Positions 18,367-26,539 of a stretch of DNA of 64,000 nucleotides are shown piece by piece. The stretch covers positions 1 through 64,000 of the forward strand of contig CACZOA010000063.1 in assembly GCA_902782665.1 (NCBI GenBank). Reading direction: 5' to 3'. The notes below the pieces were generated by a model that ran no database searches, was not told where the DNA came from, and was given only the letters and a program-made list of their open reading frames with translations. Source of the DNA: an uncultured Bacteroidales bacterium. Lineage in GTDB: Bacteria > Bacteroidota > Bacteroidia > Bacteroidales > Paludibacteraceae. How positions within the stretch are numbered: position 1 is the stretch's first letter; every line of letters starts with the position of its first letter. A program made the position numbers and the translations under genes.

Positions 18367-19368
18367 ATGCAGAAAACGCAAAAAACAATAGCGGTGATGG
18401 GAGGCGGAAGCTGGGCTACGGCCCTTGCTAAAGTCTGCCTGGCTAATAAAGATAGACATATAAATTGGTACATGCGTCGTCCGGAGCAGATAGAGGAGTT
18501 TAAGCAGACGGGGCATAATCCATCCTACCTTGTGTCGGCTCACTTTGATGTTGATCGAATTACGTTTTATTCAGACATCAATGAGGCTGTACGCAATTCT
18601 GATATGTTGATATTCGCCACACCGTCGCCATATTTGAAAAGCCATTTGGCTAATTTGACCGAATCTTTGGAGGATAAGGTTGTCATTTCGGCGATAAAAG
18701 GAATCGTGCCTGAAGAGAATCTTGTCATTTCAGATTATTTCAAGGAAAAATATGGAGTAAAGGAAGATAATATCCTAGTAGTCTCTGGCCCTACACACGC
18801 AGAAGAGATCTCGTTGGAACGTTTGTCTTTCTTGACTGTTGGATGCAGTTCACAGGAACGCGCGGAAGAGGTGTCTGAAATCTTGAATTGCTCATATTTG
18901 AAGACTCGAATCCTCAATGATGTTTATGGCATTGAGTATGCGTCTGTGCTTAAAAATGTCTATGCGATTGCGGCTGGTATCTGCCATGGCATGAAACTAG
19001 GAGACAATTTCCAGGCTGTGTTGATCTGTAATGCTATACAGGAGATGGACAAGTTCCTTACTGTGGCTACGCAGCAGGGTCGCAATATCTGTGAGCCAGT
19101 TTTCCTTGGCGACTTGCTTGTGACAGGCTATTCTAAGTTCTCTCGCAACCGTTTGTTTGGAACAATGATCGGTAAGGGCTACAGCGTCAAGACAGCGCAG
19201 GTGGAGATGGAAATGGTAGCGGAAGGCTATTACGGCACAAAGTGTATCACTGAGATCAACAAAAAGTTCAACGTTGAGATGCCGATCCTTGAGGCTGTAT
19301 ACAATATTTTGTACGACCGTGCGATTGCTGCATTTGAAATGCGTAAACTGATTACTAAGTTGAAGTAA
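18367..19368 (+). CDS. gpsA: Glycerol-3-phosphate dehydrogenase [NAD(P)+]
   Basis: 333 residues from the ATG at 18367; a GTG one codon earlier is not needed. The enzyme reduces dihydroxyacetone phosphate to sn-glycerol 3-phosphate for phospholipid synthesis in the cytoplasm. The Rossmann motif is IAVMGGGSWATALAKV near residue 8. The conserved SAIKGI, VVSGPTHAEEI, the catalytic-lysine region EYASVLKNVYAIAAGICHGM and GDLLVTGYSKFSRNR are present. The hexapeptide GPTHAE replaces the usual GPSFA(K/R)E, which also occurs in Bacteroidota. A small secreted-protein gene starts 5 bp after its stop, so the two form an operon. Confidence 0.94.
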   Translation: MQKTQKTIAVMGGGSWATALAKVCLANKDRHINWYMRRPEQIEEFKQTGHNPSYLVSAHFDVDRITFYSDINEAVRNSDMLIFATPSPYLKSHLANLTESLEDKVVISAIKGIVPEENLVISDYFKEKYGVKEDNILVVSGPTHAEEISLERLSFLTVGCSSQERAEEVSEILNCSYLKTRILNDVYGIEYASVLKNVYAIAAGICHGMKLGDNFQAVLICNAIQEMDKFLTVATQQGRNICEPVFLGDLLVTGYSKFSRNRLFGTMIGKGYSVKTAQVEMEMVAEGYYGTKCITEINKKFNVEMPILEAVYNILYDRAIAAFEMRKLITKLK

Positions 19369-19373
19369 GATTT

Positions 19374-19760
19374 ATGAAACGAATCATTTTGTTTATCTTG
19401 TCGATGCTTGCTTTTATTTCGGTAGAGGCAAAGACAACATTTAAGGTGGAAGGCCCACATAATGTGTATAGGCGCATTCGTGTGATTAACCAGACTTCCC
19501 AAGAAAATTTTGATTGTCGATTTGTCTTGTTGAAGGAAAATGAAGATGGCACATTGACGCGTGGTGAAGTGTATGGCATATACCATCTGAAGGGCAGAAA
19601 CGACATAGACACTAATACAAGATGGATAGACAAAGGCACTTTGGTCGGAATCGAAATGCCGGCTGGCTTTCCTGAGGATGTTGAGGTGTCTGTAGAGTAT
19701 AACAGCGTCGCTATTCGTGTCACTTTGCTCGACAAAAACAGCAAGTTCGAATCGTTCTAA
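19374..19760 (+). CDS. Small secreted protein of unknown function
   Basis: 128 residues. A clear signal peptide (MKRIILFILSMLAFISVEA) precedes a mature part of about 109 residues with no cysteine outside the signal. Predicted beta-strands such as YRRIRVINQTSQENFDCRF and VEVSVEYNSVAIRVTLLD suggest an Ig-like or beta-sandwich fold. I recognise no family. It begins 5 bp after gpsA and ends 35 bp before pgi, so it is carried between two central-metabolism genes, probably as a co-transcribed passenger. Expected location is the periplasm. Confidence 0.7.
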   Translation: MKRIILFILSMLAFISVEAKTTFKVEGPHNVYRRIRVINQTSQENFDCRFVLLKENEDGTLTRGEVYGIYHLKGRNDIDTNTRWIDKGTLVGIEMPAGFPEDVEVSVEYNSVAIRVTLLDKNSKFESF

Positions 19761-19795
19761 GATAATTAAAGGAAATAAAACAAATATAAGAATAA

Positions 19796-21157
19796 ATGGA
19801 AAACATGAAACTTAACGTGGAGAATGCCTTCGTTTGCAAGGAACTTCACATGTCAATGTCTGCTATCAAGGGTTATGAGCAGCAGGTGAAAGAGGCACAG
19901 GAGATGCTTCACAAGGGTACAGGTCTAGGAAATGACTTCCTTGGTTGGTTGACTCTTCCTTCTTCTATCACAGAGAAGTTTATGGATGAGATCATCGCTG
20001 CTGCTAAGGTGTTGAGAGAGAAGTGTGATTACGTAGTTGTTGCTGGTATTGGTGGCTCATACCTTGGTGCTCGCGCCGTAATCGAGGCTCTTTCTAACTC
20101 TTTCGCTCCATATATCAAGAGCTCAAAGAATCCAACTATCCTTTACGCTGGTAACAGCATCAGCGAGGATTATCTTGCAGAGCTTTCTTCTTTCCTTAAC
20201 CGCAAGCAGTTCGGTATCATCAATATCTCTAAGTCGGGTACAACTACAGAGACTGCTCTTGCATTCCGTATTCTAAAGACTCAGCTTGAGGAGCAGGTTG
20301 GTAAGGATGAGGCTCGTCAGAGAATCATTGCTGTTACAGACGCTGCTAAGGGTGCTCTTCGTACTCTTGCTACAAAGGAAGGTTACAAGACATTCGTTAT
20401 TCCTGACAATATCGGTGGTCGTTTCTCAGTTCTTACTCCAGTAGGTTTGCTTCCTATCGCAGTAGCTGGTTTCGATATCAAGAAACTTGTTGCTGGTGCT
20501 GCTTCAATGGAGAAGCTTACAGCTGAGGATGTTCCATTCTCAAAGAACCCATCTGCTATCTACGCTGCTACACGTAACGAGCTTTACCAGAAGGGTAAGA
20601 AGATCGAGATTTTGGTTAACTACAACCCTAAGTTGCACTACATCGCAGAGTGGTGGAAGCAACTTTACGGTGAGTCAGAAGGTAAGGATCTTAAGGGTAT
20701 CTTCCCAGCTGCTGTAGACTTCTCTACAGACCTTCACTCAATGGGTCAGTGGATCCAGGAGGGTGAGCGTTCTATCTTCGAGACAGTTATTTCAATCGCT
20801 CGTCCATCTAAGAAGATCCAGGTGCCTATGGATGCTGAGAACCTTGACGGTCTTAACTTCGTAGGTGGCAAGAACGTTGACTACGTTAACAAGCAGGCTG
20901 AGCTTGGTGTTATCATCGCTCACACAGACGGTGGTGTTCCTAACTTGCATATCAACTTGCCTTCACTTAACGAGTTCTACATTGGTCAGTTGTTCTACTT
21001 CTTCGAGAAGGCTTGTGGTATCTCTGGTTACCTACTTGGTGTTAACCCATTCAACCAGCCAGGTGTTGAGGCTTACAAGAAGAACATGTTCGCTCTACTT
21101 GGCAAACCAGGTTATGAGGAGGCTACTAAGGCTATGAACGCACGTCTTGGCAGATAA
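19796..21157 (+). CDS. pgi: Glucose-6-phosphate isomerase
   Basis: 453 residues, the short bacterial form (about 450) rather than the 550-residue enteric form. It interconverts glucose 6-phosphate and fructose 6-phosphate. SIS-type motifs are present: [20 protein letters not shown] near residue 80, [17 protein letters not shown] near 145, and the signature [16 protein letters not shown] near 205. The C-terminal [14 protein letters not shown] is also conserved. Codon use is strongly biased (CTT, GCT, GGT), as for highly expressed genes. A strong terminator follows 28 bp after the stop. Confidence 0.97.
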   Translation: MENMKLNVENAFVCKELHMSMSAIKGYEQQVKEAQEMLHKGTGLGNDFLGWLTLPSSITEKFMDEIIAAAKVLREKCDYVVVAGIGGSYLGARAVIEALSNSFAPYIKSSKNPTILYAGNSISEDYLAELSSFLNRKQFGIINISKSGTTTETALAFRILKTQLEEQVGKDEARQRIIAVTDAAKGALRTLATKEGYKTFVIPDNIGGRFSVLTPVGLLPIAVAGFDIKKLVAGAASMEKLTAEDVPFSKNPSAIYAATRNELYQKGKKIEILVNYNPKLHYIAEWWKQLYGESEGKDLKGIFPAAVDFSTDLHSMGQWIQEGERSIFETVISIARPSKKIQVPMDAENLDGLNFVGGKNVDYVNKQAELGVIIAHTDGGVPNLHINLPSLNEFYIGQLFYFFEKACGISGYLLGVNPFNQPGVEAYKKNMFALLGKPGYEEATKAMNARLGR

Positions 21158-21185
21158 TCATTTGAATCTAATTGATTCTATATAC

Positions 21186-21216
21186 GGCGACGGGAGCAAT
21201 TCCGTCGCCTTTTTTA
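21186..21216 (+). terminator. Rho-independent terminator after pgi
   Basis: GGCGACGG (21186-21193) pairs with CCGTCGCC (21202-21209) and is followed by TTTTTTT. Confidence 0.92.
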
Positions 21217-21270
21217 TTGCTATTCCAAACATAATATATATCTTCGCCACGTTTTGTTGAATTTTGAAAA

Positions 21271-22113
21271 ATGAGACTTGTTATAGTTGCCATATCATGC
21301 TTGTTTGCGGTTGCATCTTGCTCTCGACAGAATGTTGAGAGCCGAGGAGTTACGCAAGATATTATGGTGGATGATGATTCAACTTCTATAACCGAAGATT
21401 CTATTGCCACGAAAAATAACGAAGTGAAATACGACACTGTTATTATGAGATTTGATAACGGGATTGTGGCATATATTAAAGATACTTTTCTGATAAAGGA
21501 TGCTGACAGCCGAACTTATAATTGGAAGGAGATAGACGAGATAACTCGTTCATTAAACGATTGGGACTACTCCGAAAATGCTGTGTATATTATGGATGAG
21601 ATAGAGTGGGAGGATGATTCTGGTTGCAGCGGAGATACAACGTACATCAGTAGAAATGGAATAAAAATAGCTACTTGTTTCAGTGACCGTTGTGGAGATA
21701 TGAGTTCATGCAAATTTGAATATTACTACGATAATGGCAAAGTAGGGTATAAACGAACTGTAACCGAGGGCTTTGGTGGTGGCTGCGGTCGTACATATGT
21801 AGAAGAGTCCAAATATTCCAAAGATGGCAGATCTATTTATGAAGTTACATGCTTGGAATCAGAACATCTACTCAATGATTCTATTATAGCGGACGGGTGG
21901 AATGAAGCCACCACTACTTATGAATCAATACTGAAAAGGGATGGTAAAGAAGTCGAGGTCAGATATTTTGAAAACAGAGACACATTCTATTATACTATCG
22001 AAGAACCGAATTCAGAACCTATATCGAAAGTCTATACGAATAATGAAGACGACGATTTGCCAGATATGGTTGGCGAAGCAATGTCGTATTGTAGCAGTGC
22101 CGTTAAACATTGA
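21271..22113 (+). CDS. Lipoprotein of unknown function
   Basis: 280 residues with a lipoprotein signal (MRLVIVAISCLFAVASC, lipobox VASC). The mature part is acidic and has several cysteines that could form disulfides: DDSGCSGDTTY, ATCFSDRCGDMSSCKF and GFGGGCGRTYVEE. The middle (FEYYYDNGKVGYKRTVTEG) has the look of MORN/toxin-antitoxin-type 'YYDNGK' repeats found in Bacteroidota lipoproteins. No catalytic motif is recognised. It stands alone between the pgi terminator and the next lipoprotein. Confidence 0.7.
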   Translation: MRLVIVAISCLFAVASCSRQNVESRGVTQDIMVDDDSTSITEDSIATKNNEVKYDTVIMRFDNGIVAYIKDTFLIKDADSRTYNWKEIDEITRSLNDWDYSENAVYIMDEIEWEDDSGCSGDTTYISRNGIKIATCFSDRCGDMSSCKFEYYYDNGKVGYKRTVTEGFGGGCGRTYVEESKYSKDGRSIYEVTCLESEHLLNDSIIADGWNEATTTYESILKRDGKEVEVRYFENRDTFYYTIEEPNSEPISKVYTNNEDDDLPDMVGEAMSYCSSAVKH

Positions 22114-22200
22114 TGTTTCATGGATTATCTTCGTCTCCAAATTTTTCTGATATATTCCAATATCTTTAATAAAAAAATTGTTTTTCTGCATTTGAATGCG

Positions 22201-22208
22201 TACATTTG
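22201..22208 (+). promoter_or_regulatory. -7 element TACATTTG
   Basis: Exact TAnnTTTG match, 48 bp before the lipoprotein start at 22256. Confidence 0.5.
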
Positions 22209-22255
22209 TAATTATTCTTAGAAATAAATGTGGAAAATAATAAACCGTAATTATT

Positions 22256-23122
22256 ATGAATAATTTGCTTAAAATATTGACATGGGCCATTGGACTTTAT
22301 GTCATGGCGATAATACCTGTTGCATGTGAGAGTGTGGAAGACACCGAATCGAATCTTGACTATACAATTCCTGGCAAAGTTTTTGTAAATTCATATTTCC
22401 ATAACACAGATGGTTCTCATGAAGCAGGATCGGAGATATTGGAATTTAAGCTGGATGGCACTGTTGTGAAATATTCACTATTTTGCATCTTGGCAGGCGA
22501 TTATTTACAAATGTTAGACAGACAGGATACAGGAAGATATACGGCTGTTGAAAGTGCTGTCATGATTATGTGGGAAGATACTACAGAAACAGCATCGATA
22601 ATCGATGGTGGTAATACTCCTATGTTACGTTTGCCAGAAGATGGTTTGTTCAAATGTTCGGATTTGTCTGCAGAAGGACTTGTACTACAATTCTCGAGAG
22701 TTCACACGCATGATATGCTGGATCCTTTGGTCAAGCCTGGAGACTCTTTATTGACAGTATCTGAAGATACACGTTATTTTGCTTGTTCTGATAAACGTTC
22801 TTTTGTATTTACTGTTGATTCTGTTTCAGGCAGTCATGCAAATAATAACCAAGTGGTGTCGTTCCGTATTGCAGGAATACCTGGTGATTTCAGCATGTCT
22901 GAAGCATCAGGAAGCATATATTTGATGCGATTCGGAACAATGGGATATGCACCGGTAGACAAAGAAATGGCTGAAACTAATCCAGGAAATGTTGTGGCGA
23001 TACTTGTTTGCGATGGTACTGCTGCTGACTATACTTTAGCTAGCCCATCTTTGGTTAAAAGTTTCCAGGGTGGTGAAGACACGCATACTAGATTTGCTAA
23101 ATTGAAACCACTTTTGTATTAG
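22256..23122 (+). CDS. Lipoprotein of unknown function
   Basis: 288 residues. The signal MNNLLKILTWAIGLYVMAIIPVAC ends in a lipobox-like PVAC followed by acidic residues (ESVEDTESN). The mature part has beta-strand-rich segments such as EILEFKLDGTVVKYSLF and GRYTAVESAVMIMWEDTTET. The second half (TRYFACSDKRSFVFTVDSVSG) could be a second beta-sandwich. I recognise no family; it resembles the many small surface or periplasmic lipoproteins of Bacteroidota. It has its own -7 element and terminator. Confidence 0.7.
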   Translation: MNNLLKILTWAIGLYVMAIIPVACESVEDTESNLDYTIPGKVFVNSYFHNTDGSHEAGSEILEFKLDGTVVKYSLFCILAGDYLQMLDRQDTGRYTAVESAVMIMWEDTTETASIIDGGNTPMLRLPEDGLFKCSDLSAEGLVLQFSRVHTHDMLDPLVKPGDSLLTVSEDTRYFACSDKRSFVFTVDSVSGSHANNNQVVSFRIAGIPGDFSMSEASGSIYLMRFGTMGYAPVDKEMAETNPGNVVAILVCDGTAADYTLASPSLVKSFQGGEDTHTRFAKLKPLLY

Positions 23123-23150
23123 TATTCAAAAAATAAACATCATACAAAAT

Positions 23151-23180
23151 GCATCGACTTCTGTCGGTGCGTTTTTTGTT
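23151..23180 (+). terminator. Rho-independent terminator
   Basis: GCATCGAC and GTCGGTGC arms around TTCT, followed by GTTTTTTG. Confidence 0.85.
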
Positions 23181-23205
23181 TTTATTTAAAATATCCGATG
23201 AATTC

Positions 23206-23236
23206 GTGAAAAAATCATCATAATGAAACTTTTCAC
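23206..23236. promoter_or_regulatory. Inverted repeat GTGAAAA...TTTTCAC upstream of the PL11 gene
   Basis: Perfect 7-bp arms (23206-23212, 23230-23236) separated by 17 bp lie about 100 bp before the rhamnogalacturonan lyase gene. The spacing resembles a dimeric regulator site. This is a guess from position and symmetry only. Confidence 0.3.
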
Positions 23237-23334
23237 AATCTTCTTTGATACTTTTTAAGGCACTTTTGACATATATATTGCCGATCTTTGCAAGTGAATA
23301 AAAACACTATTTATCTCTATCTAATACACATCTA

Positions 23335-26166
23335 ATGAACAAAAGGGTTAATATATTATTTTTTGCAACATTTCTGTCAGCTTCCAATTTGTCAGCAACA
23401 CGACAAATGGAAGCACTAGACAGAGGACTGCATGCCGTAAAGATTGATAATGGTGTGTTTGTCAGTTGGCGTTTCCTAGGTACGGATAACAAAACAACAG
23501 CTTTTAATATTTATAGAGACGGTACACTTGTGAATGCTCAGCCAATCACAGGTGCTACGAATCTTTTGGATAATGCCGGATCTGCATCTTCATCTTATGT
23601 TGTGAAGACGGTGGAAAATGGTAAAGAGGTTGAGTCGAGTGATGCTTGCAGACCTTGGTCTTCTTGGTGGAAAAGCATCCAGCTATCTCGTCCTTCCAAT
23701 GGTACAGGCGGATGTTCGTATACTCCAAATGATATGAGTGTCGGCGATGCTGACGGTGATGGCAAATACGAACTTTTCGTGAAGTGGGATCCAAACAATG
23801 CTCAGGATAATTCTAAAAGTGGCACGACGGGCAACGTCTACTTGGATTGCTATAAACTTGATGGCACGATGCTTTGGCGTATTGATCTTGGCCAGAATAT
23901 CCGTGCGGGAGCTCATTACACACAGTTCCAGGTGTATGATTATGATGGGGACGGCAAATGTGAGGTGGTGATGAAAACGGCTCCTGGAACAAAAGACGGC
24001 ACAGGCAAATATGTGCTTATGGGTAATGACAATCCTAATGCGGACTATCGAAACAGCGATGGATATATTCTTTCAGGACCTGAATACCTGACTATATTCA
24101 ATGGCTTGACAGGAGCAGAAATCAACTCCGTGGCATATAATCCCGGTAGAGGAACTGTGTCAAACTGGGGAGACAAGTATGGCAACCGAGTGGACAGATT
24201 CTTGGCTTGCACTGCTTATCTGGATGGCCAGCATCCGAGTGTTGTGATGTGTCGTGGATATTACACACGCTCTACAATCGCCGCTTACGATTTTATTGAT
24301 GGCAAACTTGTCCAGCGTTGGTTCCATGATTCGCCGACAAGTGGACAAGGCGCGTATGGAGAGGGATTCCATAATGTCTCTGTCGCAGATGTGGATAATG
24401 ATGGCTTCGATGAGATAATTTACGGTAGCGCCACCATTGATCACGATGGAAGGTTGTACAGTCGTACGGGCTACGGACACGGTGACGCTATGCATGTCAG
24501 CCGTATGTTCCCTGATGACAATGATTTCTATGGATGGTTTGTCCATGAGGATAAAGGTAGCGCGTATGGATATGAGTTGAGAAATCTGCGTACTAATAAT
24601 GTGGTGTTTGGAAAGAAAACAGGCACAGATGTCGGACGTGGCTTTGCCGCTGATGTCGATCCTAACAATCCTGGTTTTGAATTTTGCAGCTCAGCTGATG
24701 GCTATTACTATAATAAGGCTGGTCAACAGGTAGGATCTCGCTCGAGTGCCAACTTCCGTCTTTATTGGGATGGTGATCTTCAGGACGAGATTTTTGATGG
24801 TCAGGGCACTGCCGCTATGATCTCCAAATATAATCCTACCTCAAAGAAACAGCAGGACATGGTGGCTCTTGGTAGTTATGGCAACGGATCGTCTTGCAAC
24901 TCAACAAAATCTACTCCATGTCTGATTGCCGACATCCTTGGTGACTGGCGTGAGGAGGTGATTCTTTATGACGCGAATGACCCAAGCAAAATCAATATTT
25001 ACACTACTACATTTGAGACCAAGTATCGTCTGTTCACTCCTATGCACGATTATGTATACCGTCTTGGAGTGGCATGGCAGAACACATCTTACAACCAACC
25101 TCCACATTTGTCGAACTATATTGGTGGAGGTGTTGATAATATCGCTCAACCCGATATATATGTCGCAGGAGAAGTGGTGAAACGTGAGCCTGTACGCAGA
25201 GTCTTCAACCGTGGTGCGGAGAATTCTGATTGGAATGACGCTGAAAATTGGATCGGAGGAGTGTTGCCGACGGGTATAGATACTGCTGAAATCACCAATG
25301 GCGAGGTTGATATCAATGGCAACTATGACCAGAGAATTGAGTTTACAAACGATGGCAAACTACGTGTGCGTGGCAACTCTTCATTATCGGATGTTGAAAT
25401 CAATAATGGAGGAATAAGTGTTGCATCCAGCACTCAGCTTTTTGAGTTGACGATAGGAAAACTTGAAATAGATGGAGACGCTTCTGTCTCTGTAGGCAAA
25501 TCTTCCGACCATCATCTGACACTGAAAGGAGGAGAAATCGTCGGAGATGGAAATGTGATCAAGAAGAATGTAGGAACATTGGATATCGATATGGATGCGA
25601 AGATGTTCACTGGCAAGTATATTGTCGACGAGGGAATCCTGAATCTTAACAGCGATAATTCTATCGGACTGTCTGGTGCTGAGGTCAAAACAGGAGCCAT
25701 TCTTGTCAACAATGCCAATAATACTACAGATATGATAGTGGTGTCGGAGAATAGCAGTGTCGTCCTCAATGCTGATCTGACTGTGAACTATGCCACAATA
25801 ATAAACAATGATGGAGAGGAGAGACATCTGTCTGCTGGTATCTATACGTCGGCAGATTTCGATTGGCTGCAAGGAGACAAGACGTTGAAGGTGGTTGTCG
25901 GAGTTGATCAAACAGGTGTGGAGCAGATAACGTATGCGGAAGGCATTTCCGTCTATCCGAATCCTGCTAATGATATGATAAGCGTGTATGTAGACGGTGC
26001 TATTTATCCAAATGCGATAGTGGTCGTCACAGATGTCACTGGAAAAGACAGAATCATTTCGAAAATGTCCAATTCCATCGATGTTTCCACTCTTACTCCT
26101 GGCATTTATATGTTGAGAGTGGAGATTGGAAATAGATTCTATTACGAAAAACTGACAATTAGATAA
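23335..26166 (+). CDS. Secreted rhamnogalacturonan lyase (PL11) with T9SS sorting domain
   Basis: 943 residues. The signal peptide is at 1-21. The PL11 domain spans about 24-620: it begins RQMEALDRGLHAVKIDNGVF with a fibronectin-like strand set, then an eight-bladed propeller with calcium-type repeats (GDADGDGKYELFVKWDPNN, YDYDGDGKCEVVMKTAPG, ADVDNDGFDEIIYGS). PL11 cleaves the rhamnose-galacturonic acid backbone of rhamnogalacturonan I by beta-elimination. Residues about 627-860 form a beta-helical, autotransporter-like repeat region. The C-terminus from about 861 (GISVYPNPANDMISVYV ... GIYMLRVEIGNRFYYEKLTI) is a classical type A T9SS domain. The protein is therefore surface-attached or released. 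It heads a three-gene pectin-degradation region. Confidence 0.92.
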   Translation: MNKRVNILFFATFLSASNLSATRQMEALDRGLHAVKIDNGVFVSWRFLGTDNKTTAFNIYRDGTLVNAQPITGATNLLDNAGSASSSYVVKTVENGKEVESSDACRPWSSWWKSIQLSRPSNGTGGCSYTPNDMSVGDADGDGKYELFVKWDPNNAQDNSKSGTTGNVYLDCYKLDGTMLWRIDLGQNIRAGAHYTQFQVYDYDGDGKCEVVMKTAPGTKDGTGKYVLMGNDNPNADYRNSDGYILSGPEYLTIFNGLTGAEINSVAYNPGRGTVSNWGDKYGNRVDRFLACTAYLDGQHPSVVMCRGYYTRSTIAAYDFIDGKLVQRWFHDSPTSGQGAYGEGFHNVSVADVDNDGFDEIIYGSATIDHDGRLYSRTGYGHGDAMHVSRMFPDDNDFYGWFVHEDKGSAYGYELRNLRTNNVVFGKKTGTDVGRGFAADVDPNNPGFEFCSSADGYYYNKAGQQVGSRSSANFRLYWDGDLQDEIFDGQGTAAMISKYNPTSKKQQDMVALGSYGNGSSCNSTKSTPCLIADILGDWREEVILYDANDPSKINIYTTTFETKYRLFTPMHDYVYRLGVAWQNTSYNQPPHLSNYIGGGVDNIAQPDIYVAGEVVKREPVRRVFNRGAENSDWNDAENWIGGVLPTGIDTAEITNGEVDINGNYDQRIEFTNDGKLRVRGNSSLSDVEINNGGISVASSTQLFELTIGKLEIDGDASVSVGKSSDHHLTLKGGEIVGDGNVIKKNVGTLDIDMDAKMFTGKYIVDEGILNLNSDNSIGLSGAEVKTGAILVNNANNTTDMIVVSENSSVVLNADLTVNYATIINNDGEERHLSAGIYTSADFDWLQGDKTLKVVVGVDQTGVEQITYAEGISVYPNPANDMISVYVDGAIYPNAIVVVTDVTGKDRIISKMSNSIDVSTLTPGIYMLRVEIGNRFYYEKLTIR

Positions 26167-26539
26167 AAATAAATTAACAGCAAAAACGCATTAAAGATTA
26201 GGGAGGTTGCAGCAGTGAATGCTGTGACCTTTCCTTTATCTTGGGTTAAGATGGGTATAAAAACCACAAAAATGAACTGATATTTGCTGTTTTTTGAATC
26301 TTCGGACCGAAATCATTTGACTGCTTTTTAGTTCGGATTAAAACGTATTGTCCCAAAACAAACGATGACGGATGTAACAAATACCGATTGTTTTCATATT
26401 TGTTAAGCAAATAGATTATTTTGTCAACCCTGTTTTTTTATGTTTTCTAATTTTACTATCGAGATATTGGGGACAATCTTAAGTGATTGATTCCTGAGGA
26501 AATAAATTTGATACGAAAAACACACTAATACTAGGCTTA
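26167..26539. other. Intergenic region, 373 bp
   Basis: No gene. An imperfect hairpin AGGT-GCAGCA...TGCTGT-ACCT with further outer pairing lies at 26199-26241 and may end the PL11 transcript. The rest is AT-rich upstream region of the GH43 gene. It presumably holds that gene's promoter, but no exact TAnnTTTG was found. Confidence 0.5.
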
